This document shows positions 9,370 through 20,989 of a stretch of 41,816 nucleotides of DNA, one piece after another; the stretch's first letter is position 1; the number at the start of each line of letters is the position of its first letter. The notes below the pieces were generated by a model that was not told the origin of the DNA, did not search any database, and saw nothing but the letters and a program-made list of their open reading frames with translations. Position numbers and translations under genes: made by a program. The stretch is taken from NCBI GenBank assembly GCA_000226015.1, contig JH152887.1, positions 125,513-167,328 of the forward strand, written 5' to 3'. The stretch is from Mnemiopsis leidyi. Taxonomy: Eukaryota > Ctenophora > Tentaculata > Lobata > Bolinopsidae.

Positions 9370-10434
9370 CTAAATGCCATGCTTCTTTTGGAGCTCCAAA
9401 TCTTCCTCATATAGAGTGTTAACTCCATCAATCATGGTTTGAACAAGCTGGATCTCGGAGTAGCCCAGCCTGTGCTTGTTGGAAATGTCGAACCGACATC
9501 CGGTCATTCCCCCGGACTCTCCTCTGGTTCCTCTTGGCTGTAGGGACAGTTCCTCACATCGAGCCTTCAGCTTGTCGATTCCCTCCTTTGCGTACCCTGG
9601 CAGGTCAATGTGGACAGAGGCTCTCATTCCAGTTCCAAGATTGGTGGGGCAAGAGTGGACGTATCCGTATTTCTCGTCCAACATGAAGTCCTTTCCACTC
9701 TCTTCTTTGACAGATTTGGCGACAGCGTTGATTCCATCGACAAGTCTTGAGAAGACACCTTTGACATCACCTCCTTTCTCCATGGAGATGATTCGGAACT
9801 GGTCCTCTTCGTTTACCCAAACCAAGAAGGTTTTTTCTTGGTTGTGGAAGATTCCACGTCCCTCTGGCCAGTCTCTTTCCATGCCGGAAACTTGGAGGTT
9901 TGGGTCTCCAGACATGAAGAGGAAGTGATCATCCACCAGCTGTTTACGAACCGCCTCCTCCATTCCGGTGAGAGGGTAGTAGGTTCCTGCCAGAGTTCCT
10001 TCCAGTTTCTTGCTGGCATTTTTGAAGAGGTTCTCCACAGCCAGTCTCTGCTCCTTGGTAATTCCGGGCGACAGGCCGAATCCATCGATGGAACGTCCCA
10101 CTCTGATTCTTGTGGAGACTACTGGAGCAGCAGGGTTCACATTTCCCTTCAGCTTGGAGACGTCCATATCAGAGGTGTGCTTGGCATCAGCACTGATTCC
10201 GTGGTATTCCTGGATGATGGGATCGAAGACATCAGCAAAATCTTTGTAGGAGTCCCAGTCTCCAGCATAGATACCACAGTGCTGGTTATCAAACTGGACC
10301 GCACAAGCGATGGCTTGCCCCAGGGTAAATCCTGAAGTTGCAGTTTTGTGATCACCTAGTTTGTCCCATTTTTCCTTGGTGACATGTTTCGCCACCAGCG
10401 AGTGAGCGGACTTGATCTCGGGAAAAGTGGACAT
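9370..10434 (-). CDS. Arginine kinase-type phosphagen kinase (cytosolic form)
   Basis: Single coding exon of 354 residues, the normal length for an arginine kinase. I start at the ATG at 10434 (MSTFPEIKS) and not further upstream, because a strong acceptor (branch-like CTAAC, then ACTTTCCCTCAG) ends at 10436, one base before it; the upstream in-frame ATG lies in the 5'UTR intron. It has the NEED motif, STRIRVGRS, the Cys of CPTNLGTG, and RGTRGE ... DISNKHRLG. It is highly similar to the gene at 3236-4916 along the whole kinase body but lacks the MGCGSS leader, so cytosolic action is expected. In the guanidino-specificity loop both copies read DNQHCGIYAGDWDSY, where typical arginine kinases have SGVGIYA, so the phosphagen should be tested rather than assumed. 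Polyadenylation signal AATAAA at 9275-9270. Confidence 0.9.
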   Translation of the reverse strand: MSTFPEIKSAHSLVAKHVTKEKWDKLGDHKTATSGFTLGQAIACAVQFDNQHCGIYAGDWDSYKDFADVFDPIIQEYHGISADAKHTSDMDVSKLKGNVNPAAPVVSTRIRVGRSIDGFGLSPGITKEQRLAVENLFKNASKKLEGTLAGTYYPLTGMEEAVRKQLVDDHFLFMSGDPNLQVSGMERDWPEGRGIFHNQEKTFLVWVNEEDQFRIISMEKGGDVKGVFSRLVDGINAVAKSVKEESGKDFMLDEKYGYVHSCPTNLGTGMRASVHIDLPGYAKEGIDKLKARCEELSLQPRGTRGESGGMTGCRFDISNKHRLGYSEIQLVQTMIDGVNTLYEEDLELQKKHGI

Positions 10435-10553
10435 TCTGAGGGAAAGTCTGGTTAGAAATAGTAAAATGTTCATCTTGCATGCAGATGAATTACTCTAATG
10501 AATTAGAAAGCATCGAATATTGTAAAAACATCAAAAATCATTTATAATTTCAG

Positions 10554-13500
10554 AAACGTGTGATCCTAAAAAGGCGGAGATAACTGATGGCACTATTGAA
10601 TCCGGGAAGAAAGATCGCTACGTTTACGGGGACAAGATTGTGTACAAATGTAACGACAATTTCGTTGTCGAGGGCAACACGGCCATCGAGTGCACTGGGT
10701 CAAAATTCAGCAGCAATCCTCCAAATTGCATAGGTTAGAAATGTCACTTGCTGACAGCTACGAAATCATTGAATTAACTCTGATATCGGGTGATCACCAA
10801 CTATTTCTGTGCAAGACCACAAACTTTTGTTAATGGAATTTGCGGATGTTAACTAGAAATAGTAGATTTAATCAAAATTATATATTAATAATAATATACA
10901 TATTCTTTTCAGCCATAAATACAAACTGCGATCAGTTTACAGTAACGAACGGACTTCTAAGCAACCATTATCCCTACTTCTCGACCGATGTGAGTAAAGT
11001 AAACGAATCTTCATCAAAGTGCCACGTTCGTAAGTTGCTCTTTTTGTTTTACCTATTTACAATCTTTTATGGAACTGGAAGGAAAGCAAGCAAAAAGAAC
11101 ATGCAAAATACGACGAGAGTCAAAAATCAGCGGACCCATTTGACAAGAGAACTGGTCACAAAGCGCCACGTATAACTATATTTCTGCAACTCAAACTCAG
11201 TCCATTAGCAGTAGCCATAGGAGTCTGAGAGTGCTGACCAATGGACAGCACATCATTTAAGATTGCACTCGACGAATAAGGAATAATCTGTGCGCTAGCC
11301 ATATTATAATATCTCAACACTTACTTGTATACAATAGAATGCACATATGGCTCGCTGTCCGAAATATACCCCCCGCTAGCTATTAAATTACTTCTTCTTC
11401 CACAATCCACGTGTCCTAGTTGCTAACTAACCAGCTGTATCTTACATCACAAAGATTGAGCTGCAAAAATGAAAGACTTCAGATATGTCCTCTCTAGGTA
11501 GGTACAATAATGTACAGAACGCTACACTAATGTACAGAACGCTAATAACCTGGTATAAATTTCCAACAAGAGTAAAGTGGGCGATGAGTGGTAGTGTGTA
11601 TACATGGTGTGTGATGCGGGAGGAGTACCGGAAACCACGCTACACGTTACGACCAGGGTGATCTGTTGTACTTAGGTGCACTGTGTAGTTCCTTACCACT
11701 TCCTCTTAAACGCGGGCACATAGAATGTTCTAGATTTCATGGTTACATTATAAATAAGAAGACTATACCGGTACGGCGATACGCTAGTCACTATCAAGTT
11801 TGAATAGTACCAGGAAAAAAAGTATAGAAAGATATCATATGTGGATATGCGCACATTTACATTTATAGGAAATTTATTTACAAGTAGAAAACAAAACTCG
11901 TGGCTGTAAGGCTCCTGATGTCTAACGACAAAACTTTCAGAAAGTGCGAGTAAGCTGTGAAACTGACTACATAGTTGCCGGAAAGAATCCCAGGATCTGC
12001 CAGAATGCAGGCTGGAAAACAGACGCTCCTACCTGCACCAAGAGTGGTGGGTTGTTATGTGCAACTTTTATTTAAGGGTTTTGTTGAGTTGTTGGAGGAG
12101 AACCTTAAACCTTGTTTATCGCACTTTATTATTGTGCTGACAACGTTGGAATGTCGTGGACAAGCGCACAAAATTACTGTAGATTCTGCATGTTTGAAGA
12201 ATGAAGTAGAGGAGTTTACTGCAATTATAGTAAACTTTAAGTCTCCCTTTACTATTGTTCAATATGATTTAGCCTCTAAATTTAACTCGATGTTTATCTC
12301 CCTCCCCGGCAGATGGAGAACAGTGCATCTCGCTGGTTCCTCCGCAGGACGGTACTATCACATGCACCGGACAGGACAACGACAAGAATGTGGCGGGTAC
12401 TCAGTGTACTGTCGGGTGTCTGGACACCTTCCAGCCAATCCCCGGATCTATTACTGTAAGTTTACTGACAATACCTGACTATATCCTGTCCTCCTGATCT
12501 ATACCCGGATCTATTACTGTAAGTTTACTGACAATACCTGATTTACTTATTACTGTAAGTTTACTGACAATACCTGACTATACCCGTTCTATTACTGTAA
12601 GTTTACTGACAATACCTGACTATCCCCGGATCTATTACTGTAAGCTTACTGTCCGTGCTTAGCAATCTCCGGTTCTATAAGTATAAGTTTACTGTCAATG
12701 CCAGACGCCAGTCTTTCGCCGAGATTTACAATCGTCCGTCACTTGTACCGCAAAACCTTTCACTTATAAAGTACTTTATTAAGTAGCAAATGTCAAAGGA
12801 CAGGTATCATGATAACAACATGAGGCAGCTAGCAAATCTAGAACTTGGAAGTGTAAACAAACTTTGGAGATTGACCTTGCCCGAACATTTAACAAACGCG
12901 CTCTAGCAAGCCATACTTGTGCTGGTTCCCTGGACCTGCAGAACATTTTTCTAGTTCTGGAATCTACTAGTTGATAGCCTGCCGCTGTGTGCTATTGGTT
13001 ACATGTCGTCACGTGACTACCGTAGTGTTCTCGTGACTACGGCCCTGATGACAGGCCGGTTTACTTTTATTAAATTCAGTTAACGTTTTAGGAAACTACC
13101 TGCAGCAAGAATAAGTTCCTGTGGACTCATCAAACTTCTTCTAACCCTGAAGGCGTATTTCCCCCATGTACCAGTGAGTTAATAAAAATGTTTCATCTTT
13201 TTTGAACAATTTATAACAGCAAATAACAATAATGAACTGGGATATTGTCTGCCAAAGAATGGCTGTGACCTCTCAACACACTCAGTAAGCAATTTGGAAA
13301 AAGCGTGCTGGCCAGGCCTGAGCTACTTTGCACCGGCTTACGGCCGTTTCACACCACAGTTGAACAATAACCCTAATGGAACGACATTCTTAATCTAGAC
13401 CAAATGCTGGACTGGAGGAAGACAATAAAGGAGCAGTGACACACTGACATTTAACACCAAAATGAAAAAGAGCGTCACGTCACAATGTTTCCAGTTATTG

Positions 13501-16500
13501 CTAGACATGTTCAAGAAAACTTTAACCATTAGCTAACAACAAACAAGGAAACAGATTTAACATCATTATTGAAAAATTTATCTAAATTAACTTCGGAGTA
13601 TCTTTATGAAGTATTTAAAAAGGCTAAAAAAATAAATGGTAGCTGATCTCTCTCTTTCAATAAGAAAATAAAGTCGTGAAATACCTACAGTTACACAATA
13701 GGTTTAAGTTTGCAAAATTGACGTGGTAAAGAAGAAATATTTCAAGATTTAACGTGACACATTTGAGCCTGCTCCTTAAGCCGCCAGGTGTCTGCTGGTT
13801 TGTCTTGATTTGCACAAAGTTAGAGATATACAATCAGTGGTTGGGTGGCAGGTGGTTTGCTCTCTAAGCAGAGTTGAAGATTCATCAGATTTAATTTTAC
13901 CAACTTATTGTATAAACACCGGAAATTTTAACATTGAATCCGCTAGTACTTTTGGAATTAGGGAACCTGTTAAACAACATCACGTATTTTGTCGGAGTTT
14001 CGGCTCTGAAACTGGTTAAACATCTTCGAGGAGTTCCTAATTTCTGTAGGATTACAAAATATTGTCAACAAATGCCGGCTGAAATAGAAACAGGCAAAAT
14101 TCTTCCTCCTTCTATCTGACATCAAACTAGATAACTTCTTGCTCTTCAGAAATGATCGCCCCCACAACAAAGAAAGTGAAAATAAAAGTGACCATTAAAG
14201 CCGAGTATTGTACTAACGATGAACAGGTAGGCACGTTTTATATCTCCTTAACAAATTCCTCGACTTAAACGATTAATTGCTGACTTTTGTTCTTAGCTGA
14301 AGTACTTGATAATAGTAGTACAAAGCTCTGACTAAGTTAATTATTTCTTCAGAAAACTCTGATGGAAGAAGCTGTAAAGGCATTCTTGAAGGATAGTCTC
14401 TCTATTACCGGCCTTCAAAACGGAAAGTGTGAGGTAAGTTAAAGCTTAAGTGGAGGAGAAACGAAGTCTGAATAAATGGTCCCGAGTAAGCGGGGGAACT
14501 ATTTGAGGAGAGAAAAAACGGACACTCCCAACAACTTCAACTCAACTCTCAAAATTCAACTCAATTTTGTGCTATTTTTCTGCTCTAGCTACTACCACAC
14601 ACCCAGTAGACTCTGCCCTACTTTTAAATCTTTGTATTGAGTAGGGGGGGGGGGAGAACTATCGGATCATTTAGAGTTTCCATAGGCGTTATGTAAAAAC
14701 TGTAAACTTACAAACTTATTCCTCTACTTAGGTGTCAGATGTGGAATGCGTGTACAAAACTGAAATCCTCCTTAAGTTCAATGTTGTCCAAACTCAGGAC
14801 TTACTTGATAAGTCCCTCCTTAACGAGGCCAAGTCAGAGATAAAAAAGAGTGTCAAGGCAAACACTTTCACCATCAGGTTAGCTAAATGGCTAAAGCTTG
14901 GTATTTAGAATTTACATAATTTAAATGTCAGTTGTTAAAACTCAGGTGGCAATTCTCTAAATAAGTCAATTTCACTTTTTGAATTACACTTTTCTTCTTT
15001 GAATTAAATTATCTTCCTCAAGTTTAAAATCTAATGTACGATAAGAAAACGTACTTGAGTGTGATATCGAAAATTATCACAAATCCTGTAACTTGATGTA
15101 AAACCCCCAACTTATTCAGTATAGCGGATGGCAAGAGAAGAAAGAGGAGAGCTACAACCTTGTCAGCTGATAGCGACTCCCTGGAGAGTGAGGATGAAGT
15201 TGTTTGTGCTGAAGGAGAAGTTGTCGAGGACGGGGTGTGCGGTATGTTCTATGCCCGCTTTTTAAACACAAGGAAATGTTTTATTATATTGTTGGTGGGT
15301 TGCGCGATAGTAGAAGTTATGCAGTAGGTAAATATGCAATTAGTAACTACTAGAAATTGTTTATGACAGGTTACTTAAATTCTTTAAAGCTCGATGAAAA
15401 GCCTAAAACTGAAGAAATGCCACGTAGTCATAACAACACAGGGTTCAGGAAAACAAATCGTGAGATAGAAAAGTTTTCTGAGATCCTACATGGGGAGCAA
15501 TGTTAATGAAAAACGTTCCACTCAATCAAAGTGTTTAAAGGAGGCTGGTCAAATACTTCCAAACATCGTGTACAGTCCTACAAACTTTCGTACCTACGTG
15601 GCGAAATAACAAAAACTTAATGAATTGCACAAGGCTCCCTCGCGGCTGCAAGACTAAGTAAACAACATATGTGGACACGTAGGTTTAGAGGGAAGCTAAT
15701 TTCCTATATTACAGCGGCGCGCTAGTTTAATTTAAACATAATGTAAGAATGTTTAATGTACTCAAGTTCACCCACACACCCGCGGCCAGAAGGTTACAGA
15801 ATCAATCAGACAATTTCATTTCAATAATTCTCAGTACTTATTCACTACCAAGGTTAAGCTATATATAAAGTGATCTATAGAATAGAACATTTATCGACCC
15901 CTAGTCCTGAAAGTAAACCATGCAACCTCACAGTTAAATGTCCGGCTGGCTACAAAACCGTGAACGGAGCATGCGAAGCATGCCAGATAGGGACGTACAA
16001 CGCGGCAGAGGGAGCTATAGACTGTATTGCTTGTGAAGGAGACAAGACCACCTACGGAACTGGGTCCACCAAACAGGACCAGTGTTACGATCTCTGTACG
16101 GTGCCGGATGTGAGTTACCTGGCAACATTCCCTTTCTTCTTCTCGGTTTGAATGTTGCAAGCAACTACCAAGCAGGAGAATAATTATGGGAGAGAACAGA
16201 CGAATATAATAGAAGTTGCTGCAATCATACCATATAAATGATGACGATTATTTAGCTCTAGTTTGGATGCAGATTGATTATTCCTTATATCGATATGTAG
16301 CACATTACCTGAAATGACTATCTTAACTAACTTCCGCTTCCTTACCATTTAAACTTCCATGCCTCCGAGTCCAGTAAAGAAGGTCTAAATAAAAGTTGTA
16401 CCCCCCCCCCCCAGATAGCAGCGGGTACTCTGAACAAGGAGGCGGGATTCAAGGTAGAGCCGACATACACACTCACTCTATCTTGTGAGGAGACTTACAG

Positions 16501-16565
16501 TGCCAGTGTCGCTTCCTTCCAATGCTCCAGCTACTCCTCAACTCAACACAAGTGTAATCCTCTAC
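10554..16565 (+). CDS. Cassette 1 of the SVEP1-like protein (447 residues, 11 exons)
   Basis: In order: sushi (10554-10733), sushi split by a phase 0 intron (10913-10989 and 11941-12046), a sushi of the NGTI-x-C type ending in WTHQ (12313-12455 and 13092-13173), a conserved module of about 120 residues (14150-14226, 14353-14433, 14732-14877, 15120-15241) rich in Lys/Val strands with Cys in AEYC, GKC and VEC, an ephrin-receptor-like Cys repeat (15934-16109: CPAGY, CEACQIGTY, TYGTGST) and a short sushi-like exon (16415-16565). The module ends in KRRKRR (15133-15150), a furin-like site. The donor at 12047 (GTGGGT) was preferred to the overlapping GTGGTG at 12044; both keep phase 1. The acceptor at 15933 has a weak pyrimidine tract but matches the paralogous border at 19532 exactly. 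Confidence 0.82.
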
Positions 16566-19500
16566 GTGAGTATCTAGGAAGTAGGAAGTAGGAAGTACCC
16601 ATCATTAAGGTAAGGTCCGTGGAAAGCAGCAACAAACACAACGAAACGTAATGACGACAACATCCAGTAAACCGAGGCTTGTGTCCCACGATAACAAGGT
16701 CTCATCGTTTTATCAAATTATCATCATATTTCATGACAACCTTTATCATTACCTCATTCCACGTACAACTTATCTTCAAATAAGGCACCCCTCATCTCCA
16801 AATATGGTCTTGGGTAATTTATGAACTGTCGGAAATGACTCAGATTACAGATACCATCACCTGTGTCAAAATCTATGGGCGTGACGGACATGTGACATTG
16901 TGACAGCGGTTGCTGCAAAAAATTCTCTGTTGAACCGATATAATTTTACATCATTCTCTCATTACCACTAAAAAATTCGGGGAATAACGAAATTAACTTG
17001 TTTATGTCCAATGTTTTACCATATGTTACGGTATGGCTATAGTTTTAAAATCTTAAAAAAGTTTATCAACTTACTAAGACATGAAACTGCAGAACAGTGC
17101 AAGCCCTCCGTTGTGACGCTAGAAAATGGGAGTATCAGTGGAGCTGCTGCTCCCTACGAGCAGGGGGAGATGGTTACATTCGCGTGTAACGCTCAGTACA
17201 AGCTGATCGGGGACTCTGCCATCACGTGTAACAACAGAGTGTGGAGTAACGCTGCTCCTCTTTGCAAACGTGAGATTTACTACCATAAACTACTACTATA
17301 AACCAATGCTATAAACCAATACTATAAACCAATACTATAAACTAATACTATAAACTATCACAGTACTACTACTGTGATACACTAATTACTATAAACTACT
17401 ACTAAAAGCTACCATTATAAGCTGCTACTATAAGCTTCTACTGTAACTGGCTAATACTATAGTACTATAAGCTTCTATTATAACTGGCTACCACTATAAG
17501 CTTCTAGTATAGGCCATTATTATAAAGAATAACGAGGGATAGTGTAAATTTTAAACTGAACGGCCGTATTATACAAAAGTGAAGTACAAAATTATGTTAT
17601 TCGAATCAACTTTAATTGAGCAATGTCCCTGAATTAAATAAATTTTGTGAATATTCAGGATATGGTTAGACTAAATATTAACAACGGCTAATTCAATCAG
17701 CTGTGAACACGGCATGCCCAGCGTACGCGGTAACAAATGGCAAGGTTGAAGACAAATCCACGACCTTTGTTACTGCCGAGGTGATAAGATTTACTGATAA
17801 GAGGATTTCAGATCATGATATTCCGTTTCAAAAATTATAGTGATGATTTACTGTTTACTTAACGTTCTAGAAACTTCTAAAAAAACCGGTCCTATGTTAC
17901 GATCTTTTTATCTTCAAATTCGCAATTAAGCAAAAACTGGTTACTGTTATCAAGCCCATTTCAGAGCGTCAGCGTTGAATGCGATTATGGTTACGATTTA
18001 AACGGAACAAATCCTAGAGTTTGTGAAACTGCTGGATGGACAACAGCTGCCCAGACTTGTATAAAAAATGGTACTTTTTCTCTGAAATTTATGGTCCTGA
18101 ATCCTGATAGTTGAAAGTCGCTCTATTCGGATATCGGCGACACATTTTTTGAACGGTCTATTACCGTAAATCATTCATTTTTGGGACATATCTCAACATG
18201 TGAGTGTTAATTCTGGTGACAACCACGAAATATCCACAGAGGGTAAATGTCCGGCTCTAACAGCCCCACAACACGGTACGATATCTTGCACTGGAACTAG
18301 CATAACAGACACTTGCACTGTAACCTGCAATGCTGGCTATACTTATCTTGGGGATACTGTGGTAAACCTGATTTAAATTCTTTAGATAACGATAAATACA
18401 AATATCAGTCTGAGCAATTATCTTATTTAAAGCAAAAATCAATCTACAAAAATTACTTAGAGTATCTAAATTTCAGAAAGTGACCTGTCAAGAAGGTTTA
18501 CGTTGGACCCATCAGTCCTACAAGAACAGTCGAGGAGATTTTGCGGCGTGTGCCGAAGTCCAGACGCCAGAGTCCCGGGTTTTGGAGGCAGAGTTGTTCC
18601 TGGACGTGGACTACTGCCGGACAGAGCAAGAGAAAACAGCTGTCGTCTCCGCCTTTGAGACTTACATTAAGTCTGCTGCGGCAGCTGTGCCTTGTATCAG
18701 TGGAGCTAAATGCACAGTTCGTACTCTTATTTCCAATTTCTTACAGTTGCAACTTCTAGCTAGTCACTCACGTTTTATGGAGTGAACTAACCAATCCAGT
18801 TTTCACAGTCTTGGCACTTGCCAAATTGTTTTTACTTCAATGTACTATGATATTTGGTAACGTACACGAGGTTGGGCTTTACATGGATTTGTCATTGCTC
18901 AGGTACAAAAAACCAGCTGTGGTAACAGTGATGGCTCAAGTAAAGTCACATTCGAGTTGGCCCAGACTGCAGGCGAGCTTTCAGCCGGCTCCTCGACGCT
19001 GACATCCTCAGACTCTAGGATTAAAGATCTTGTCAACACCAAGGCCATGTCTTTTGGGTGAGTCTTAAATCAATTATAAAGAATATTTCTGTGTCTAGAC
19101 TCTAGAAGTGAGGAAAAATGTACAACGACAAATGAAATAATGAAATATTTTACCACCCGTTTCATTGCACTTTCACTAAACGTCAATAATGCAGAACATT
19201 TTGTTCAGAGTAACTACATCCAAGAAAAGAGCTACGACGACGTTCACCGCCGAAGATGGAAGTTACACTGGCAATGTGAAAACTGCTTGTGCTGATGGAC
19301 AAGCACAACTATCAGACTCTTGCAGTAAGTTTCAACTTATTTGGTTACAGCGGTCAATCAGGATATTGGACCCATTCACAAAAGTTGAATGCAGCTCAGC
19401 CTTCATGATGCAGAGGTCTGATAATGGAGCACAGCCGTTGACCAATGCCCAACTACAAAAGCATAAAAATTTCATTATTGCAATCTGTACCTCGGCGAAT

Positions 19501-20908
19501 GAAAATGTCTAAAAAGTGTTACCCTATTTCAGTTGCGTGCCCGGCAGGACACAAACTTGTCGTTGGAAGCACAACAGTGTGCAGTGCTTGTCCGGTTGGA
19601 AGTTTCAGTACCACTGCCAACTCCAACAGTTGTGAGGAGTGTGCGGCCGGTCTGACTACCTACGGCACGGGCAGCACCAGCAGTGGGGACTGTTTAAAAC
19701 TCTGTAAAGTACCGGGTGTAAGTCTTTTTATAGACGTCCTGACGTCGTTTATGGAAATTTGAGGATTTTGTCCACTTTTATGCTATACATTGATAGGAAC
19801 TGGATCCAGCATCTTGGTGCGGACTACTATTTACATTTACATTGAAACATTGTCAACGCACATTAGCAATTTGAAAGAGGTGAGAAGGAATTAGAAAAGA
19901 ATGATAATGAGAAAAAACATAGATAAATAAGGTATTACCTGCAGGTTACACACGGCACCCTCACCCCGCCTACTGGCTACAACGTACCTCTAGACACTTC
20001 CATCAAGATGACCTGCAATACCGGCTACATACTGGACACTGGCTCGCAGGAGTTTGTCTGCAGTACTGGTCCTGTACCAACTTGCAAGGAGGACGGAGGT
20101 GAGATTTCATGCAAATAGAGAACTTTTATTCCTCCAAAGTGACTTGTAGACACTATAGTAGCTGGTCGCTGGACCATATCTAGCATCGAATATATCGTAA
20201 AATTTAAAGTTTTATTTGATTATTTAAAATCTCTACTCTTATTTGCTGTAGAAACTTATTGATTTGTTTTCCAGTGACTGAAGAAGTCAGTGGTGGAGGA
20301 AACACTACCACTGTTGTTATCGTGGTCGTGGTGGTTGTAGTACTTCTGATAGCTCTAGGTGTTGGCGCTGTCATCTTCCTCAAAAAGAGAAAAGTGGTGA
20401 GTAAATATTTCGGGGTTTTGGAAAATTTCGATATCATTTCGGGAGTTCTGATTCAATACATCGACTTTTTTACCGCGCCGGCCTTGGGGAATGATGTGCA
20501 GTTGTAAATATTTGCACGTTGATTGACTTATTCAGCATGGGAAAATTGAATGATTCAAATGCATGTCCGATGGGATGGGCGATGAGCATGTAGCATTAAT
20601 TAATTAATAATATGTGTAAAATTAAAATATCCAAATCGTATGACTATGAATGAGTACTATACAGGGTTAAAGTGGTGTAGTTTAAAGGTTAAGTTGTACC
20701 CGTAGTGCAGCGACATGACACTTACTAATCCATTCTCCACCACATCATGATATTAAGTTATGTAATTAATTACTATTTACTTTAATTACTATAATTCTAG
20801 AAGAGGGTTTCTGGATCGGGGTTAGAACCTGCAGCTGTTCTGGTCAATAAATCGGCCGAAACAAACGGTCATACGACTAATGAAAATCCGTACGATACTA
20901 GAATATAG
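10554..20908 (+). CDS. SVEP1/polydom-like sushi and ephrin-receptor-like type I membrane protein
   Basis: Surface protein built from sushi domains, a module lying between sushi and Cys-rich repeats, and ephrin-receptor-like (GCC2_GCC3) repeats; this order resembles part of SVEP1/polydom, though here a transmembrane helix follows. Exons: 10554-10733, 10913-10989, 11941-12046, 12313-12455, 13092-13173, 14150-14226, 14353-14433, 14732-14877, 15120-15241, 15934-16109, 16415-16565, 17093-17269, 17701-17780, 17965-18070, 18240-18361, 18477-18716, 18903-19057, 19209-19324, 19533-19717, 19945-20098, 20275-20396, 20801-20908 (TAG 20906-20908). All phases agree. The visible part is about 970 residues in two homologous cassettes, a membrane helix and a short tail. 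No signal-peptide exon was found to the left; the first exon is phase 1 and could join the sushi exon ending at 2748 or an unseen start. An alternative last exon lies at 21789-21899. Confidence 0.85.
12441..12660 (+). repeat. Tandem repeat that multiplies an exon end and its splice donor
   Basis: The end of exon 12313-12455 and its donor (TATTACT|GTAAGTTTACTG) is repeated behind itself with units of about 36-63 nt. GTAAGT occurs at 12456, 12519, 12555 and 12597, and GTAAGC at 12640. Using the second donor would bring a TGA into frame. I take 12456 as the real donor because its phase 0 fits the exon at 13092 and the matching border of cassette 2. Confidence 0.85.
17093..20098 (+). CDS. Cassette 2 of the SVEP1-like protein (445 residues, 9 exons)
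   Basis: Same domain order as 10554-16565: sushi (17093-17269), split sushi (17701-17780 and 17965-18070), sushi with WTHQS (18240-18361 into 18477-18716), conserved module (rest of 18477-18716, then 18903-19057 and 19209-19324) with a basic SKKR site at 19219-19230, ephrin-receptor-like repeat (19533-19717: CPAGH, TYGTGST) and a short sushi-like exon (19945-20098). Every shared exon border has the same phase as in cassette 1. The exon 18477-18716 (240 nt) equals three exons of cassette 1 (82+77+81 = 240 nt). Its donor, ACA|GTTCGT, is non-consensus but required by phase and by the paralogous border. Cassette 2 spans 3.0 kb against 6.0 kb for cassette 1 because its introns are shorter. Confidence 0.85.
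17270..17535. repeat. Imperfect microsatellite-like array (CTATAAACCAATA and CTACTATAAG units)
   Basis: After the donor of exon 17093-17269 the intron holds many imperfect copies of ACTATAAACCAAT and CTACTATAAGCTTCTA. It has no coding content. Confidence 0.7.
20275..20908 (+). CDS. Transmembrane exon and proximal terminal exon (tail A)
   Basis: Exon 20275-20396 encodes a short Gly/Thr linker, a hydrophobic helix of about 25 residues (VVIVVVVVVVLLIALGVGAV and on) and a stop-transfer KKRKV, which sets a type I topology with a short cytosolic tail. It ends in phase 0 (GTG|GTGAGT). Exon 20801-20908 begins after TTCTAG and adds 35 residues ending ENPYDTRI, then TAG. NPY is an NPxY-like motif that can bind PTB domains or direct endocytosis. 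AATAAA lies at 21686-21691. Confidence 0.85.
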
Positions 20909-20989
20909 GCTGAGTAAGTCGAACATGTGTGCTGTGTCTAGCTGGCTGCAGAAGAACTCAATGTCACACCCTTTTGTCACGTGTTCTGC

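Noticed and set aside
9476..10335. Plus-strand frames of 150 and 165 codons opposite the right kinase
   Set aside because: Same reason: mirror frames of a well-conserved kinase gene.
3236..10434. The two kinase genes as an operon or a two-domain fusion
   Set aside because: They are 4.5 kb apart, each with its own start, 5'UTR acceptor and stop; a tandem duplication explains them.
11975..12478. 167-codon plus-strand frame
   Set aside because: It spans two real exons (11941-12046 and 12313-12455) but in a different frame and reads through the intron; family homology fixes the other frame.
13810..14170. Overlapping ORFs of 60-70 codons in both directions
   Set aside because: They lie in the intron 13174-14149 of the SVEP1-like gene; no homology, and the real exon 14150-14226 uses another frame.
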